Made by a program: the position numbers and the translations under genes. This document shows, in pieces, positions 34,889 to 43,559 of a stretch of 64,000 nucleotides of DNA (positions are counted from its first letter, which is position 1; every line of letters begins with the position of its first letter). The notes beneath the pieces were generated by a model that was not told the DNA's origin, made no database searches, and saw only the letters and a list, made by a program, of their open reading frames with translations. Origin of the DNA: Clostridia bacterium (GTDB lineage: Bacteria; Bacillota; Clostridia; Christensenellales; Aristaeellaceae); contig JAFQKQ010000038.1 of the NCBI GenBank assembly GCA_017396845.1, positions 1 to 64,000 of the forward strand. The letters are read 5' to 3'.

Positions 34889-35914
34889 CTACTGTTCATA
34901 TACCTCGCAGATCAGGCGGGTATTGTTGGTATTCACATACACGCAGATGGTCAGATGATTGTAGCCCGTATAGCGGAAGCAGAAATCCGTTCCCGCATTG
35001 TAATCGGTAACGATGGCGTCGGCGGAATTCTGAACATAGGACTGATTATAACGGCTTCCGTATGTGCTCTTGTCCGTAATTCTGATGCAGTTCAAATCCT
35101 TGACCGCCATATAAATCACGCTGGCTACCTGCGCTACGCCGCCGCCCATCACCCGAACGCCTCTTCCGTTGATGGCGGAACCGTAGCCGTAAGCGGCAGT
35201 GCGCGGGCCGACCGTGCTGTTGAAGGAGAATTCATCGTAATAGTAGAGGCTTGATCCGTCAATTCTGTCGACGGCGAGCCTTATATTGTTTTTGAGGGTG
35301 CTCGTTCCGGAAAGGGGTATGGAGGCATATCCGATCATGGAGGCGCTCTGCGTACCGGTGCCGCCGAAACTAATGGAGCAGTACAATTCGGAATAACCGA
35401 CCCACATCTCTATATGCATGTCTCCGGCGTAATTCATAAAACACATATCTTTGTTGTTGGGGTAATCCACGATTACGGCGTCGTAGCCGCTGTACGTATA
35501 ATCGAGCGCGAATCTTTCATCCCAAGTATCCAGTTCCGTAAACTGAACGCCGTCGATCTGGCGAAGCGCAAGATACAGCGTCGTTGCAACCTGGCCGACG
35601 CCGCCGCCGCGAACCTTTGCTCCGCGCCCGTTCACGGCGGATTTGAAGCCGTACTCCGTGGTTCTGGGGCCTACAACGTCGTTAAAGGAAAACCGCTCGC
35701 CATAGGAAACATCTACACTCGCCAGACGGGAAGACGCTATGTAGATATTGTTCAGCTGCTCGGAAGACGCGCTGTAGAGCGACGTGCTTGCCGTGACCGT
35801 CTGATTGTTCGAAGGATAATAGCTCCCCCAGCCGCTACCCCAATCCGCCAATGCGGCAGGAAACAGACCGGCCGCCATCGAAAGTGCTACGATCAGTGCC
35901 AGAATCCTTTTCAT
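34889..35914 (-). CDS. Secreted protein with two tandem VanW-like domains
   Basis: This 341-residue protein starts at ATG 35914, 7 bases after GGAGGG. A signal peptide (MKRILALIVALSMAAGL) ends near ALADW. Two VanW-like units follow. The first has FSFNDVVGPRTTEYGF, then GGGVGQVATTLY. The second has FSFNSTVGPRTAAYGY, then GGGVAQVASVIY. In standard VanW domains this signature is GGGVCQVSTTLY; here the cysteine is Gly or Ala. VanW is linked to vancomycin-resistance clusters, but its activity is unknown. No vanA/vanX-type genes are nearby. The protein has no anchor. Confidence 0.82.
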   Translation of the reverse strand: MKRILALIVALSMAAGLFPAALADWGSGWGSYYPSNNQTVTASTSLYSASSEQLNNIYIASSRLASVDVSYGERFSFNDVVGPRTTEYGFKSAVNGRGAKVRGGGVGQVATTLYLALRQIDGVQFTELDTWDERFALDYTYSGYDAVIVDYPNNKDMCFMNYAGDMHIEMWVGYSELYCSISFGGTGTQSASMIGYASIPLSGTSTLKNNIRLAVDRIDGSSLYYYDEFSFNSTVGPRTAAYGYGSAINGRGVRVMGGGVAQVASVIYMAVKDLNCIRITDKSTYGSRYNQSYVQNSADAIVTDYNAGTDFCFRYTGYNHLTICVYVNTNNTRLICEVYEQ

Positions 35915-36108
35915 ATTCATACCCTCCACCAAGTGTTCTTGCCGTTTAGACGGTTCATTTTCCTGTACGGTTCCAAAAAAACGAAGAAAAAGAGAAATTT
36001 TGTCAAAGTTTCTCCAAATTTAAACAATTCATACGCTCGCTGTCCCGCATCACATTTTTATAAAAATACCGCCTAATTGTTTTTCGATTGAAAAACGCAT
36101 TCTGGCGG

Positions 36109-36137
36109 TTGATTTTGCACGGAATATGTGCTATGCT
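36109..36137 (+). promoter_or_regulatory. Promoter of the 36171 secreted-protein gene
   Basis: TTGATT (36109-36114), 17 bases and TATGCT (36132-36137), about 33 bases before the start codon. Confidence 0.55.
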
Positions 36138-36170
36138 TAAAAAAGCAATTCTGAAAGTAGGGACACAAAC

Positions 36171-36809
36171 ATGAAAAGAATTATTGCGATACTTCTTACG
36201 CTGATTATGCTTCTTCCGGCGGCCGCTCTTTGCGAGAATGCGACGCCCGCCGAAGCAACGCCCGCCGAAGCAACGCCCGCCGAGCTTCAGGAAGGCGAAA
36301 TGTACTTCCACGGCTATCGCGGCGAAATCGGCAGATACTATGTAGGTATGCCCGAAGAGTGGGCCCCTGTCGGCATCAGTTCGCCTGCGGAGTATATTTC
36401 TCAGGCGGAGGAGAATACGGATTATTTCACGGTGCGCGACATTCTTTCTTCGATTTCCGAAACCAACGACGTGCTGATCGCTCTCTCCCCGACCGGCGAA
36501 GTCATGACCCTCACCTACGGTTTTTCCGAGGGCACCAGCAACGAGACACTGATTGACGAGCTGGACAATTATAAAAAGCAGCTCGCCGCAAATCATCCCG
36601 GCATTCAGTTTACGGAGGATTCGGGCGAATTCGAACTGAACGAAATTAATAAAATTCTCCATGTCGGCGCAACCTACATGAACCACTCCATCCATCAGTT
36701 CTATATGCCGACCGGAAAGCAGCTTTTCATTTTCACATTTATCGATGTTAAGCCGGAGATTGCCAAAGCCGTCATGAGCACCTTCCAGCTTCTGTCGGAA
36801 GGCGAATAA
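36171..36809 (+). CDS. Small secreted protein with ATPAE repeats, function unknown
   Basis: This 212-residue protein has a signal peptide (about 1-21, cleavage near ALC-EN; the cysteine is not in a clear lipobox). Three tandem copies of a five-residue ATPAE-type unit (about 23-38) follow, encoded by near-identical 15-base DNA repeats. The rest (about 42-210) is a mixed alpha/beta domain without a family I recognise. Its GEVMTLTYGF and KQLFIFTFIDV segments look like strands of a small stress-type beta sheet. It has its own promoter and terminator. Confidence 0.65.
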   Translation: MKRIIAILLTLIMLLPAAALCENATPAEATPAEATPAELQEGEMYFHGYRGEIGRYYVGMPEEWAPVGISSPAEYISQAEENTDYFTVRDILSSISETNDVLIALSPTGEVMTLTYGFSEGTSNETLIDELDNYKKQLAANHPGIQFTEDSGEFELNEINKILHVGATYMNHSIHQFYMPTGKQLFIFTFIDVKPEIAKAVMSTFQLLSEGE

Positions 36810-36832
36810 AGGCGCATACAGCAGTATCTCTC

Positions 36833-36866
36833 ATCTCCCGAACCTATATGTTCGGGAGATCGTTTT
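36833..36866 (+). terminator. Terminator of the 36171 gene
   Basis: ATCTCCCGAAC (36833-36843) pairs perfectly with GTTCGGGAGAT (36850-36860), followed by CGTTTTA. Confidence 0.75.
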
Positions 36867-36900
36867 ATCTGAATTTTCTTTCGGAAGGCGGCGATCATTT

Positions 36901-37623
36901 CTGAATTACATTCGCGGCGTTGCATTGACAGGCGCGATACACGCCTCTTCATACCTTCATACGATTCCCGCCATACGATATCTTGAAAGCATTCCTGTTC
37001 TTTCCTTTCAAAAACCGATCACATTCTTTGTCGGCGAAAACGGTTCCGGGAAGTCCACCCTTCTGGAAGCGCTCGCAGTATCCTCGGGCTTCAATGCAGA
37101 GGGCGGCTCCAGGGACTTTTCTTTTTCCACAAGAGACACGCATTCGGATCTTTCCGAGCACATCACTCTTATCCGTTCAAGCTACCCAAAGGACGGATTT
37201 TTCCTTCGCGCAGAGAGCTTTTATAACGCAGCAAGCTATCTGGATGAAAACAGCACGCTTAAAAGATACGGCGGCGTTTCGCTGCATGCCAGGTCGCACG
37301 GCGAAGCATTTCTTGCGCTTGTCGAAAACCGATTTGAAGGAAACGGCCTATATATACTGGATGAGCCCGAAGCCGCGCTGTCCCCGATGCGGCTTTTGAC
37401 GCTGATCGCGCATATCGATCGATTACGGAAAATGAATTCACAGTTTATCATCGCTACCCATTCACCGATTCTAATGGCAATGCCGGATTCGGAAATCCTG
37501 GCGTTTTCGGAAAGCGGCATTGACCTGACAGATTACAGGGATACCGAGCATTACTTTATCACACGTCAATTTCTCGAAAATCCCGAACGAATGCTTAAAT
37601 ACCTTCTGTCGGATGAAGAATAA
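36901..37623 (+). CDS. Stand-alone AAA/ABC-type ATPase
   Basis: This roughly 240-residue protein has Walker A GENGSGKST, then GFNAEGGSRDFSFSTRDTHS, the signature-like SHGEAFLALV, Walker B LYILDEPEAALSP and a switch histidine in IIATHSPILMA. It is an SMC/RecF-like single-domain ATPase of unknown role. No ATG fits. CTG 36901 (LNYIRGV) has GGAAGGCGG nine bases upstream and matches the usual family N-terminus. TTG 36925 is the next choice. No partner nuclease or permease adjoins it. Confidence 0.78.
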   Translation: MNYIRGVALTGAIHASSYLHTIPAIRYLESIPVLSFQKPITFFVGENGSGKSTLLEALAVSSGFNAEGGSRDFSFSTRDTHSDLSEHITLIRSSYPKDGFFLRAESFYNAASYLDENSTLKRYGGVSLHARSHGEAFLALVENRFEGNGLYILDEPEAALSPMRLLTLIAHIDRLRKMNSQFIIATHSPILMAMPDSEILAFSESGIDLTDYRDTEHYFITRQFLENPERMLKYLLSDEE

Positions 37624-37626
37624 ACG

Positions 37627-37665
37627 AAATGCGGCGCTCATCCTTATATAGGATCCGCCGCATTT
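37627..37665. terminator. Bidirectional terminator, ATPase and phosphopantetheinyl transferase
   Basis: AAATGCGGCG (37627-37636) pairs with CGCCGCATTT (37656-37665), with an inner ATCC/GGAT helix. It lies between convergent genes. Confidence 0.7.
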
Positions 37666-37668
37666 CAT

Positions 37669-38322
37669 TTATTCAAGTGCCATTGCGATCTTTTCAAGCG
37701 CTTCCTGGAATGTAAGGGATATCACGTTGACTTTGGTATCATCACCGAGAGAAGACAGCGCCCATATATGCCCGTTTGCCGTTCCCGTCCGATATCGGGC
37801 TTCTCCCCCGCCGTCGTCCTTCACAAAGCCGTTTTTCGCCGTTATCCCGGTAAACGAGCGCGAAAGCCCCTCGCCCGTGAGCTTTACATAGCTCTCCTTC
37901 ACACACCACTTTGCAAGCAGCGCTTCATCCGGCGCTTCCGCTTCCTCCGGCGACAGGATTCTTCTTTTTACGGCGATTACATTTCTGTCCGCTCTTTCAA
38001 AATCCATGCCAACGGGTTCATGCGACCATGCGCACGCGCCCGAAAGCCCTGCGTGCGCGATGGATATATACCCATTGAATCCGTCCCTTAAAAACGGCTT
38101 CCCGTTTTCCCGGTATTCATACATATCCCTCTGTATCTTCTGCCCCGAAAAATGAACGGCAAGAAGACACGCCGCCTCTGCGCACAGATTCTGTATTTTC
38201 CCTTCCCCCGTAACCACACGCCGAAACTTTTCAAGCCGCGCGCCGCTTAAAAAGGAATGCGCATTGACATCCTCAGCGCATCCCTCAAAATTCACGAAAA
38301 CAAGTATCATGCCGCTCTTCAT
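37669..38322 (-). CDS. 4'-phosphopantetheinyl transferase (Sfp-type)
   Basis: This 217-residue protein has the family motifs YISIAHAG, PVGMDFE and KWCVKESYVKLTGEGL, carrying the Mg-binding Asp/Glu and the catalytic lysine region. It transfers phosphopantetheine from CoA to carrier proteins. The ATG overlaps the upstream stop (TGATG), so translation is coupled to the 38322-39179 gene. No acyl-carrier or NRPS gene is in the window, so the target is unknown. Confidence 0.87.
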   Translation of the reverse strand: MKSGMILVFVNFEGCAEDVNAHSFLSGARLEKFRRVVTGEGKIQNLCAEAACLLAVHFSGQKIQRDMYEYRENGKPFLRDGFNGYISIAHAGLSGACAWSHEPVGMDFERADRNVIAVKRRILSPEEAEAPDEALLAKWCVKESYVKLTGEGLSRSFTGITAKNGFVKDDGGGEARYRTGTANGHIWALSSLGDDTKVNVISLTFQEALEKIAMALE

Positions 38323-39179
38323 CACTTGCGCATGATTTCCGTCTTGGCGGGGCTGTTTCTGCCCTCCAGATTCGGCTGGCGGCGTTCAATCGCAGCGAGT
38401 GCGATCTCTACGTCCTCATGCACCTCGGTAGGCGTGAACGCGCCCAGCGTTACCATATCCTGCGGACGGATCGTCGCATAGCTGAAGGTGAGTCCTACAA
38501 AGGGCGAGCAGCGGCCGGCCGCCATGGATTTAATGGTCATTACCGGCTTTTTCGCGTTCCAGATCACCTTGTTGATGTATTCAATCTCCACCTGCATCAA
38601 AAAGCCCATGCAGTTGTAAATCTGAATGTAGGTCTGAACATCGTATTCATTGTCGTCGGAGTATATGATCAATTCGGGCATGTGCGCAGAAAGACCGGGA
38701 ATCATGCCGTTATCGCGGATCATCTTAAGGTAATCCGGAAGGCGCGGCATGGCGCGCAGATTCTTATTCACCAGCTGCTCGGCGCTGGCATGGTGAATCA
38801 GGCAAAACGTCGCGCCAAGATCTCTCGACTGGCGGAAACGCGCTTCCGCTTCCCTTCTCGCCTCGGCAGAATCGTCCACATTGACAATGGGCGTATCGAC
38901 GATGATGATCTTATGCCCGAACTCGTCCTCCGCTGCATGAATCGCATCCACCAGCACGGGATTATCGCCGCAGGGCCCCATCACCGCATCAATGCCGTAT
39001 TCGTCGTACGCTCTTAACATATCCACAATTGCCTCACGGTTCTTGTTTTTTGCAACGATCATTTTATCCGCAGAGGTGCTCGTGTGGCTGAAGCCCAGAA
39101 TCCAATTGGTTCCCGCAATCATTCGCGGCATATCAATACCCGCAACCGTCGTTCTCGGAAACAGAATCTTTTTTTTCAT
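38322..39179 (-). CDS. Conserved protein, probable TIM-barrel fold, function unknown
   Basis: This 285-residue protein does not match a family I can name. It has alternating strand-helix units: IAGTNWILGFSHTS, DAVMGPCGDNPVL, KIIIVDTPIVNVDD, ATFCLIHHAS, KKPVMTIKSMAAG and a C-terminal GAFTPTEVHEDVEIAL helix like those closing aldo-keto reductase or aldolase barrels. Conserved-looking polar residues (HHAS, KSMAAGR) suggest an enzyme. It lies 45 bases after ribU and is coupled to the phosphopantetheinyl transferase. Confidence 0.55.
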   Translation of the reverse strand: MKKKILFPRTTVAGIDMPRMIAGTNWILGFSHTSTSADKMIVAKNKNREAIVDMLRAYDEYGIDAVMGPCGDNPVLVDAIHAAEDEFGHKIIIVDTPIVNVDDSAEARREAEARFRQSRDLGATFCLIHHASAEQLVNKNLRAMPRLPDYLKMIRDNGMIPGLSAHMPELIIYSDDNEYDVQTYIQIYNCMGFLMQVEIEYINKVIWNAKKPVMTIKSMAAGRCSPFVGLTFSYATIRPQDMVTLGAFTPTEVHEDVEIALAAIERRQPNLEGRNSPAKTEIMRK

Positions 39180-39224
39180 ACTCCCATCCTCCGTCGTATA
39201 TTGTGTGGAAAAAGAACTCTATGA

Positions 39225-39830
39225 CTACATTCTGAGATACTTGGAAAGCCTCAGATTCAATATCCATACCACAATCGCAACCACGGCGCCCTTTAAAAGA
39301 TTAAAGGGAATCGTCGCATAGAATATCAGCTTTCCAAGGGAATCCACCGAGGGAATCGTTTTGGCGATCATATTCACAATGCTGTCAAGAGGCATCTGAG
39401 GCGAAACATAAAACGGAATCAAAATCCAGTAATTCGCGGCTGCGCCCGCAATCGCCATTACGATCACGCCCAGAAGAAACGCGATTGCCTTCATAGATGT
39501 CTTATTCGTGTTCCTGTAAATCAGAGCCGTAGGGATCACCATGGCGACGGAACAAATAAAATCGGCAAGCTCGCCTACGCCGGCGCTCGACGAGTGCATA
39601 AGCCCCGTCAAATCCTTTATCAGCGCGATGATTACGCCCGCTACAGGCCCAAGGAGCAAGCCGCCAATCAGAACCGGTATGCCGGAAAAATCCAGCTTGT
39701 AGATCGGCGGAATCACGGGAATGCCCGGAAGCGCATAGAGCACCGCGCTTAAAGCGCTTAGAATCGCAACGCGCACAATATAGCGCGTCTTCATTTTCGA
39801 AGAAGCCTTGCCGAATTTAATATTACTCAT
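39225..39830 (-). CDS. ribU: Riboflavin ECF transporter S component (RibU-like)
   Basis: This 201-residue protein has about six transmembrane helices and the RibU-type stretch LDFSGIPVLIGGLLLGPVAG followed by LIKDLTGL. RibU captures riboflavin for an ECF module. The preceding FMN riboswitch strongly supports this substrate. The GGGAGG site is 14 bases from ATG 39830, unusually far. An internal ATG (MKTRYIVRVAIL) is a possible alternative start. Confidence 0.9.
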   Translation of the reverse strand: MSNIKFGKASSKMKTRYIVRVAILSALSAVLYALPGIPVIPPIYKLDFSGIPVLIGGLLLGPVAGVIIALIKDLTGLMHSSSAGVGELADFICSVAMVIPTALIYRNTNKTSMKAIAFLLGVIVMAIAGAAANYWILIPFYVSPQMPLDSIVNMIAKTIPSVDSLGKLIFYATIPFNLLKGAVVAIVVWILNLRLSKYLRM

Positions 39831-39871
39831 ATAATTTCACATTTCCTCCCAAATACCGCTGTATCGCGGCG

Positions 39872-40000
39872 TAATCTTCTTCCATCCAGCCTTTGACTGT
39901 CGGCTCCGCCTACTGTAATCGGATCGGCCGCGCATCCGAAGCAACGCGCGGTTCGCGGGCTATACCGCCGGTGGGGATTTTCGCCCCGTCCTGAAGAATC
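39872..40000 (-). promoter_or_regulatory. FMN riboswitch (RFN element)
   Basis: On the minus strand the element reads through CAGGACGGGGCGAAAATCC, CACCGGCGGTATAGCCCGCGA and GGAGCCGACAGTC, ending in GGATGGAAGAAGAT. These are the hallmark RFN blocks in the right order. ATTCTTC and GAAGAAGAT form the closing P1 helix. FMN binding should repress ribU. The 5' edge overlaps the stop codon of the upstream RibF-like gene. Confidence 0.95.
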
Positions 40001-40577
40001 AGGGATTGCGCCCGCCTCTGCACGATGTATTCTTCCCGTGCATGTAGCTTTCAATCAGCTCCGGGCGATTTTCCTGAATGGCGCGGCGAATGCCCGTGGA
40101 AGAGATCTTCTCTCCCTCCGTACCGTCGTCATTCAGAAGCCTAAGCGTTTTTACCGTAATAACCTCAAATCCCATCTCCCTTCCAAAACGTTTTAGCATA
40201 TCTGTATTCCCGGACGCTTTGTATCCGAACGTATAATCCTCGCCCGAAACCAGCGCCGCGGGATGATGCTCCGTAACAATCATTTCAACAAACGCTTCCG
40301 GGGACATTCTCGAAAACGCCTCGCTGAACTGAGTCATAATCACATCGTCTACACCCCTGGCACGAATCGCATTTTCCCGCTCGCCGCTCGTCATGATGGG
40401 AACGGGGGCTTTTGAAAATATGCTCCTCGGTATGTTTGTAAACGTAAACACAAGGCTCTTAAGCCCGTTTTTCTTCGCATATTCTACGGTGGTATCAATC
40501 ACCGCCTGATGCCCGGGATGCATACCGTCAAAGGTACCCAGGGCGATCACGCTGTTTCTCGTTCCTGTTTCCGTCAT
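39999..40577 (-). CDS. FAD synthetase domain protein (RibF N-terminal domain only)
   Basis: This 192-residue protein starts at ATG 40577, overlapping the rnfB stop (ATGA). It has the nucleotidyltransferase motifs IALGTFDGMHPGH, VSGEDYTFGYKASG and ISSTGIRRAIQ. These match the FMN adenylyltransferase domain of RibF. The riboflavin kinase domain is missing: the protein ends after RPELIESYMHGKN. It would convert FMN to FAD only. It is the last gene of the Rnf operon. Confidence 0.83.
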   Translation of the reverse strand: MTETGTRNSVIALGTFDGMHPGHQAVIDTTVEYAKKNGLKSLVFTFTNIPRSIFSKAPVPIMTSGERENAIRARGVDDVIMTQFSEAFSRMSPEAFVEMIVTEHHPAALVSGEDYTFGYKASGNTDMLKRFGREMGFEVITVKTLRLLNDDGTEGEKISSTGIRRAIQENRPELIESYMHGKNTSCRGGRNP

Positions 40578-41392
40578 ACCCGCTCCATCGCGCCGACCGA
40601 CTGCTTGATCAGATCGACGATGCATTTGCACGGACATACCTCGGCGCACGCGCCGCAGCGGGTACACTTCACAGGATCGATATGCGCATAGCCGTCGATC
40701 ACTTCAATGGCTCCGTAGGCGCATTCCTTTTTGCATCTTCCGCAGCCGATGCACGCATTCATGCATACCGCGCGGGCAAACTTGGCAACGTCCTTATTTC
40801 TGCAAGTAACGATCACGCTCTGCGACGCCGGAAGCAACTGAATCGCGCCTCTGGGACATGCGGCAACGCACGTTCCGCACGCGCGGCACTTATCCTCGTC
40901 CACATGCGCAACGCCGTCTACCATGCTGATGGCGTTAAACGCGCAGTGATCCATACAGTCGCCAAGGCCGATGCACGAATACATACACTCCTTGGGGCCG
41001 CCCGCAATACCAGCAGCCACAGCGCAGCTCTTATAACCGTCGTAATGATATCTCTCCTTGGCGATTCCGTGAATGCCGCCGCAGAGCACGCGCGCGATCA
41101 TCTTCTCGGGCGCAGTGTCCTCGATCCCCATGATCTTCGCCATTTCCTTAATGCCCTTTTCGCCCGCCGGCACGCATTTGGAGGGCTTTTCCTTTCCCTC
41201 CACAACCACCTTTGCAAACTGGTCGCAGCCGGCATATCCGCATGCGCCGCAATTTGCGCCGCCAAGGCAATTCTTTACAAGCTCAATTCTCTCGTCCACC
41301 TCTACATGGAACTTCTTCCCGGCATAGGTGAGCACGAGCCCGAACAATACGCCCAAAGCGCCCAACACGACGCCCGCATACAAAATCGTCAT
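40574..41392 (-). CDS. rnfB: Rnf complex subunit B, polyferredoxin
   Basis: This 272-residue protein has an N-terminal membrane helix. An Fe-S domain (CLGGANCGACGYAGC with a later CVPAG) follows. Three ferredoxin-type clusters are then seen (CRACGTCVAACP, CIGCGRCKKECA, CTRCGACAEVCP). It receives electrons from ferredoxin for the Rnf ion pump. It is 15 bases after rnfA. Confidence 0.95.
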   Translation of the reverse strand: MTILYAGVVLGALGVLFGLVLTYAGKKFHVEVDERIELVKNCLGGANCGACGYAGCDQFAKVVVEGKEKPSKCVPAGEKGIKEMAKIMGIEDTAPEKMIARVLCGGIHGIAKERYHYDGYKSCAVAAGIAGGPKECMYSCIGLGDCMDHCAFNAISMVDGVAHVDEDKCRACGTCVAACPRGAIQLLPASQSVIVTCRNKDVAKFARAVCMNACIGCGRCKKECAYGAIEVIDGYAHIDPVKCTRCGACAEVCPCKCIVDLIKQSVGAMERV

Positions 41393-41407
41393 GAACGTAT
41401 CCCCTCT

Positions 41408-41992
41408 CTATACCAGTCCGCTGAAGCCCATAAACGCCATCGCCATAAGCCCCGCCGTCACAAGGCTGATCGGAAAGCCCTTCATGCACTCCGGAATCTT
41501 GGAGCCTTCAAGCCTTTCCCTTACGCCGGCCATCAATACAATCGCGACCAAAAAGCCGATTGCGCTGAATGCGCCGTTCAATACGCTGTAAAAGAGGTTA
41601 TAGCCCTCGGATACGTTCAACGTTGCAACGCCCAGCACCGCGCAGTTGGTGGTGATCAGGGGAAGGTAAATGCCGAGCGCACCGTACAGGGACGGGCTCG
41701 CCTTTTTCAAAAACATTTCAACAAACTGAACCAGCGCCGCAATTACCAGAATGAACGCAATGGTCTCCATAAAGGTAAGCCCCAGCGGAACCAGTATCCA
41801 GTGGTATACCATATAGCTGAAAAGAGATGCAATCGTCATTACAAAAGTAACGGCAAGTCCCATGCTGGCAGCGGTTTCCACTTTGTTGGATACGCCCAGG
41901 AACGGGCAGCAGCCCAGGAATTTCGAAAAGATGAAGTTGTTGGTAAATACACAGCTGACCATGAAAAGGAGAACATTTACGATTCCATTCAT
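41408..41992 (-). CDS. rnfA: Rnf complex subunit A
   Basis: This 194-residue integral membrane protein has six helices. FVFTNNF-like N-terminal features (CVFTNNFIFSKFLGCCPFLG) and the central ITTNCAVLGVATL block match RnfA/NqrE. It forms the membrane core with RnfE. It lies two bases after rnfE. Confidence 0.95.
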   Translation of the reverse strand: MNGIVNVLLFMVSCVFTNNFIFSKFLGCCPFLGVSNKVETAASMGLAVTFVMTIASLFSYMVYHWILVPLGLTFMETIAFILVIAALVQFVEMFLKKASPSLYGALGIYLPLITTNCAVLGVATLNVSEGYNLFYSVLNGAFSAIGFLVAIVLMAGVRERLEGSKIPECMKGFPISLVTAGLMAMAFMGFSGLV

Positions 41993-41994
41993 CT

Positions 41995-42630
41995 TTATGC
42001 CCCCTCTCCCTCGCCCTTAGAGCGCCCGATGCGGTTTACCACCGCGTTAAACACGCCCAGGAGCAAGCCGTAGGTTAAAAATCCGCCGCTGGCTAATACG
42101 AAAATCAGCATCGGCTCGTAACCCTGGCTCATGATTCTGATACCGAAAGCGCTGCCGCTTCCGATGATCTCGCGGATTACGCCGATCAGCGTGAGCGCAA
42201 GGGTAAACCCAATTCCCATGCCAAAGCCGTCGACCGCGCTTGCGACTACGGGATTCTTGCTGGCAAACGCCTCCGCACGTGCAAGGATGATGCAGTTTAC
42301 AACGATCAGCGGAATGAAAATGCCGAGGCTTTCATACAGGGACGGAAGATACGCCTGCATGAGCAGCTGAACCATGGTGACAAATGTGCAGATAATCACG
42401 ATAAAGGACGGAATGCGAACGTTGTCGGGGATGAATTTCCTCAGAAGCGAAACTACGATGTTGGAGCCCACCAGCACAAACGTCGCCGCCGCGCCCATGC
42501 CAAGGCCGTTAACGGCGCTTGTAGTGACGGCAAGCGTCGGGCATGTGCCCAGAACCAGGCGGAACGTAGGGTTTTCGGAAAGTATGCCGTTTACAAGCAC
42601 CTTGCCCAGCGATTTCTTCTCTTCGCTCAT
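41995..42630 (-). CDS. rnfE: Rnf complex subunit E
   Basis: This 211-residue six-helix protein carries ENPTFRLVLGTCPTLAVTTS and the IVVNCIILARAEAFA block typical of RnfE/NqrD. It overlaps rnfD by four bases. Confidence 0.95.
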   Translation of the reverse strand: MSEEKKSLGKVLVNGILSENPTFRLVLGTCPTLAVTTSAVNGLGMGAAATFVLVGSNIVVSLLRKFIPDNVRIPSFIVIICTFVTMVQLLMQAYLPSLYESLGIFIPLIVVNCIILARAEAFASKNPVVASAVDGFGMGIGFTLALTLIGVIREIIGSGSAFGIRIMSQGYEPMLIFVLASGGFLTYGLLLGVFNAVVNRIGRSKGEGEGA

Positions 42631-43559
42631 GCCTTCTTCGCCTCCTTGGCCTTCTGATGACCGTATACCTTATTGGGCATGTAGCGGTCAAGCAGCGGCG
42701 TAAGTATGTTCATAAACAATACCGCATAGGTGACGCCCTCGGGATAGGAACCAAAGGAGCGGATCAGCATCGTCAGAAAGCCGATGCCCACGGCATACGC
42801 AATCTGCGCCGGCGCCGCCATGGGGCTTGTGGTGTAATCCGTCGCCATAAACACGGCGCCGAAGAGAATTCCGCCGGACAAAACCGCATACACGGGGTCC
42901 TGCCCAAACAGGAAGGCAAACACGAATGCGGAAAGCATTGTGAAAACGGGAATCCGGAAGGAAACCGTATGCGTAAATACCAGATAAACAAAGCCGATCA
43001 GTATCGCAATCTTGCACGTTTCACCGATGGAACCGGGAATGTTTCCGATCAGAAGCTGCAAATAGGAATAGTTTTCGGTAACCGCAAGCGGCGTAGCGCT
43101 CGCAACCGCGTCCGCACCGGAAAAACAGGTAGCCGCAGTGAACGTAGTCATACGCGCCGGCCACGAAGCCAGAAGCACCGCGCGCGCCGCAATCGCAGGA
43201 TTCAAAAAGTTATCGCCGATGCCGCCGAAGAGCTGCTTTACGATGATGATCGCAAACACGCTGCCGATGGCAGCCGCCCAGAGCGGGATCGAAGGCGGAA
43301 GCGTAAGCGCAAGAATGAGACCGGTAAGCAGCGCAGAAAAGTCATTGATGCGCACCGGGCGCTTTAAAAGCTTTTGCCAGACATACTCCGATATCACCGC
43401 GGCAGCGCAGGAAACCAGTATCACGTTAAGCGCGGGAACACCGTAAAAATACACGCCCGCGCAGGCGGCAGGAAGAAGCGCAATGATTACATTCAGCATA
43501 ATCCGCCCGGTGGACGCGTGCGACCGAATGTGCGGGGCCGTGGAAAGCCTTAAGCTCAT
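42627..43559 (-). CDS. rnfD: Rnf complex subunit D
   Basis: This 310-residue membrane protein has about nine helices. DAVASATPLAV holds the threonine to which FMN is normally attached covalently. FLNPAIAARAVLL and TDYTTSPMAAPAQ also fit the RnfD/NqrB family. It overlaps rnfC (ATGA). Confidence 0.95.
   Translation of the reverse strand: MSLRLSTAPHIRSHASTGRIMLNVIIALLPAACAGVYFYGVPALNVILVSCAAAVISEYVWQKLLKRPVRINDFSALLTGLILALTLPPSIPLWAAAIGSVFAIIIVKQLFGGIGDNFLNPAIAARAVLLASWPARMTTFTAATCFSGADAVASATPLAVTENYSYLQLLIGNIPGSIGETCKIAILIGFVYLVFTHTVSFRIPVFTMLSAFVFAFLFGQDPVYAVLSGGILFGAVFMATDYTTSPMAAPAQIAYAVGIGFLTMLIRSFGSYPEGVTYAVLFMNILTPLLDRYMPNKVYGHQKAKEAKKA

Noticed and set aside
39827..40054. 75-codon minus-strand frame across the FMN riboswitch
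   Set aside because: The bases match the RFN element block by block, so this is structured RNA.
40682..42073. 463-codon plus-strand frame
   Set aside because: It is antisense to rnfB, rnfA and rnfE and lacks recognisable features.
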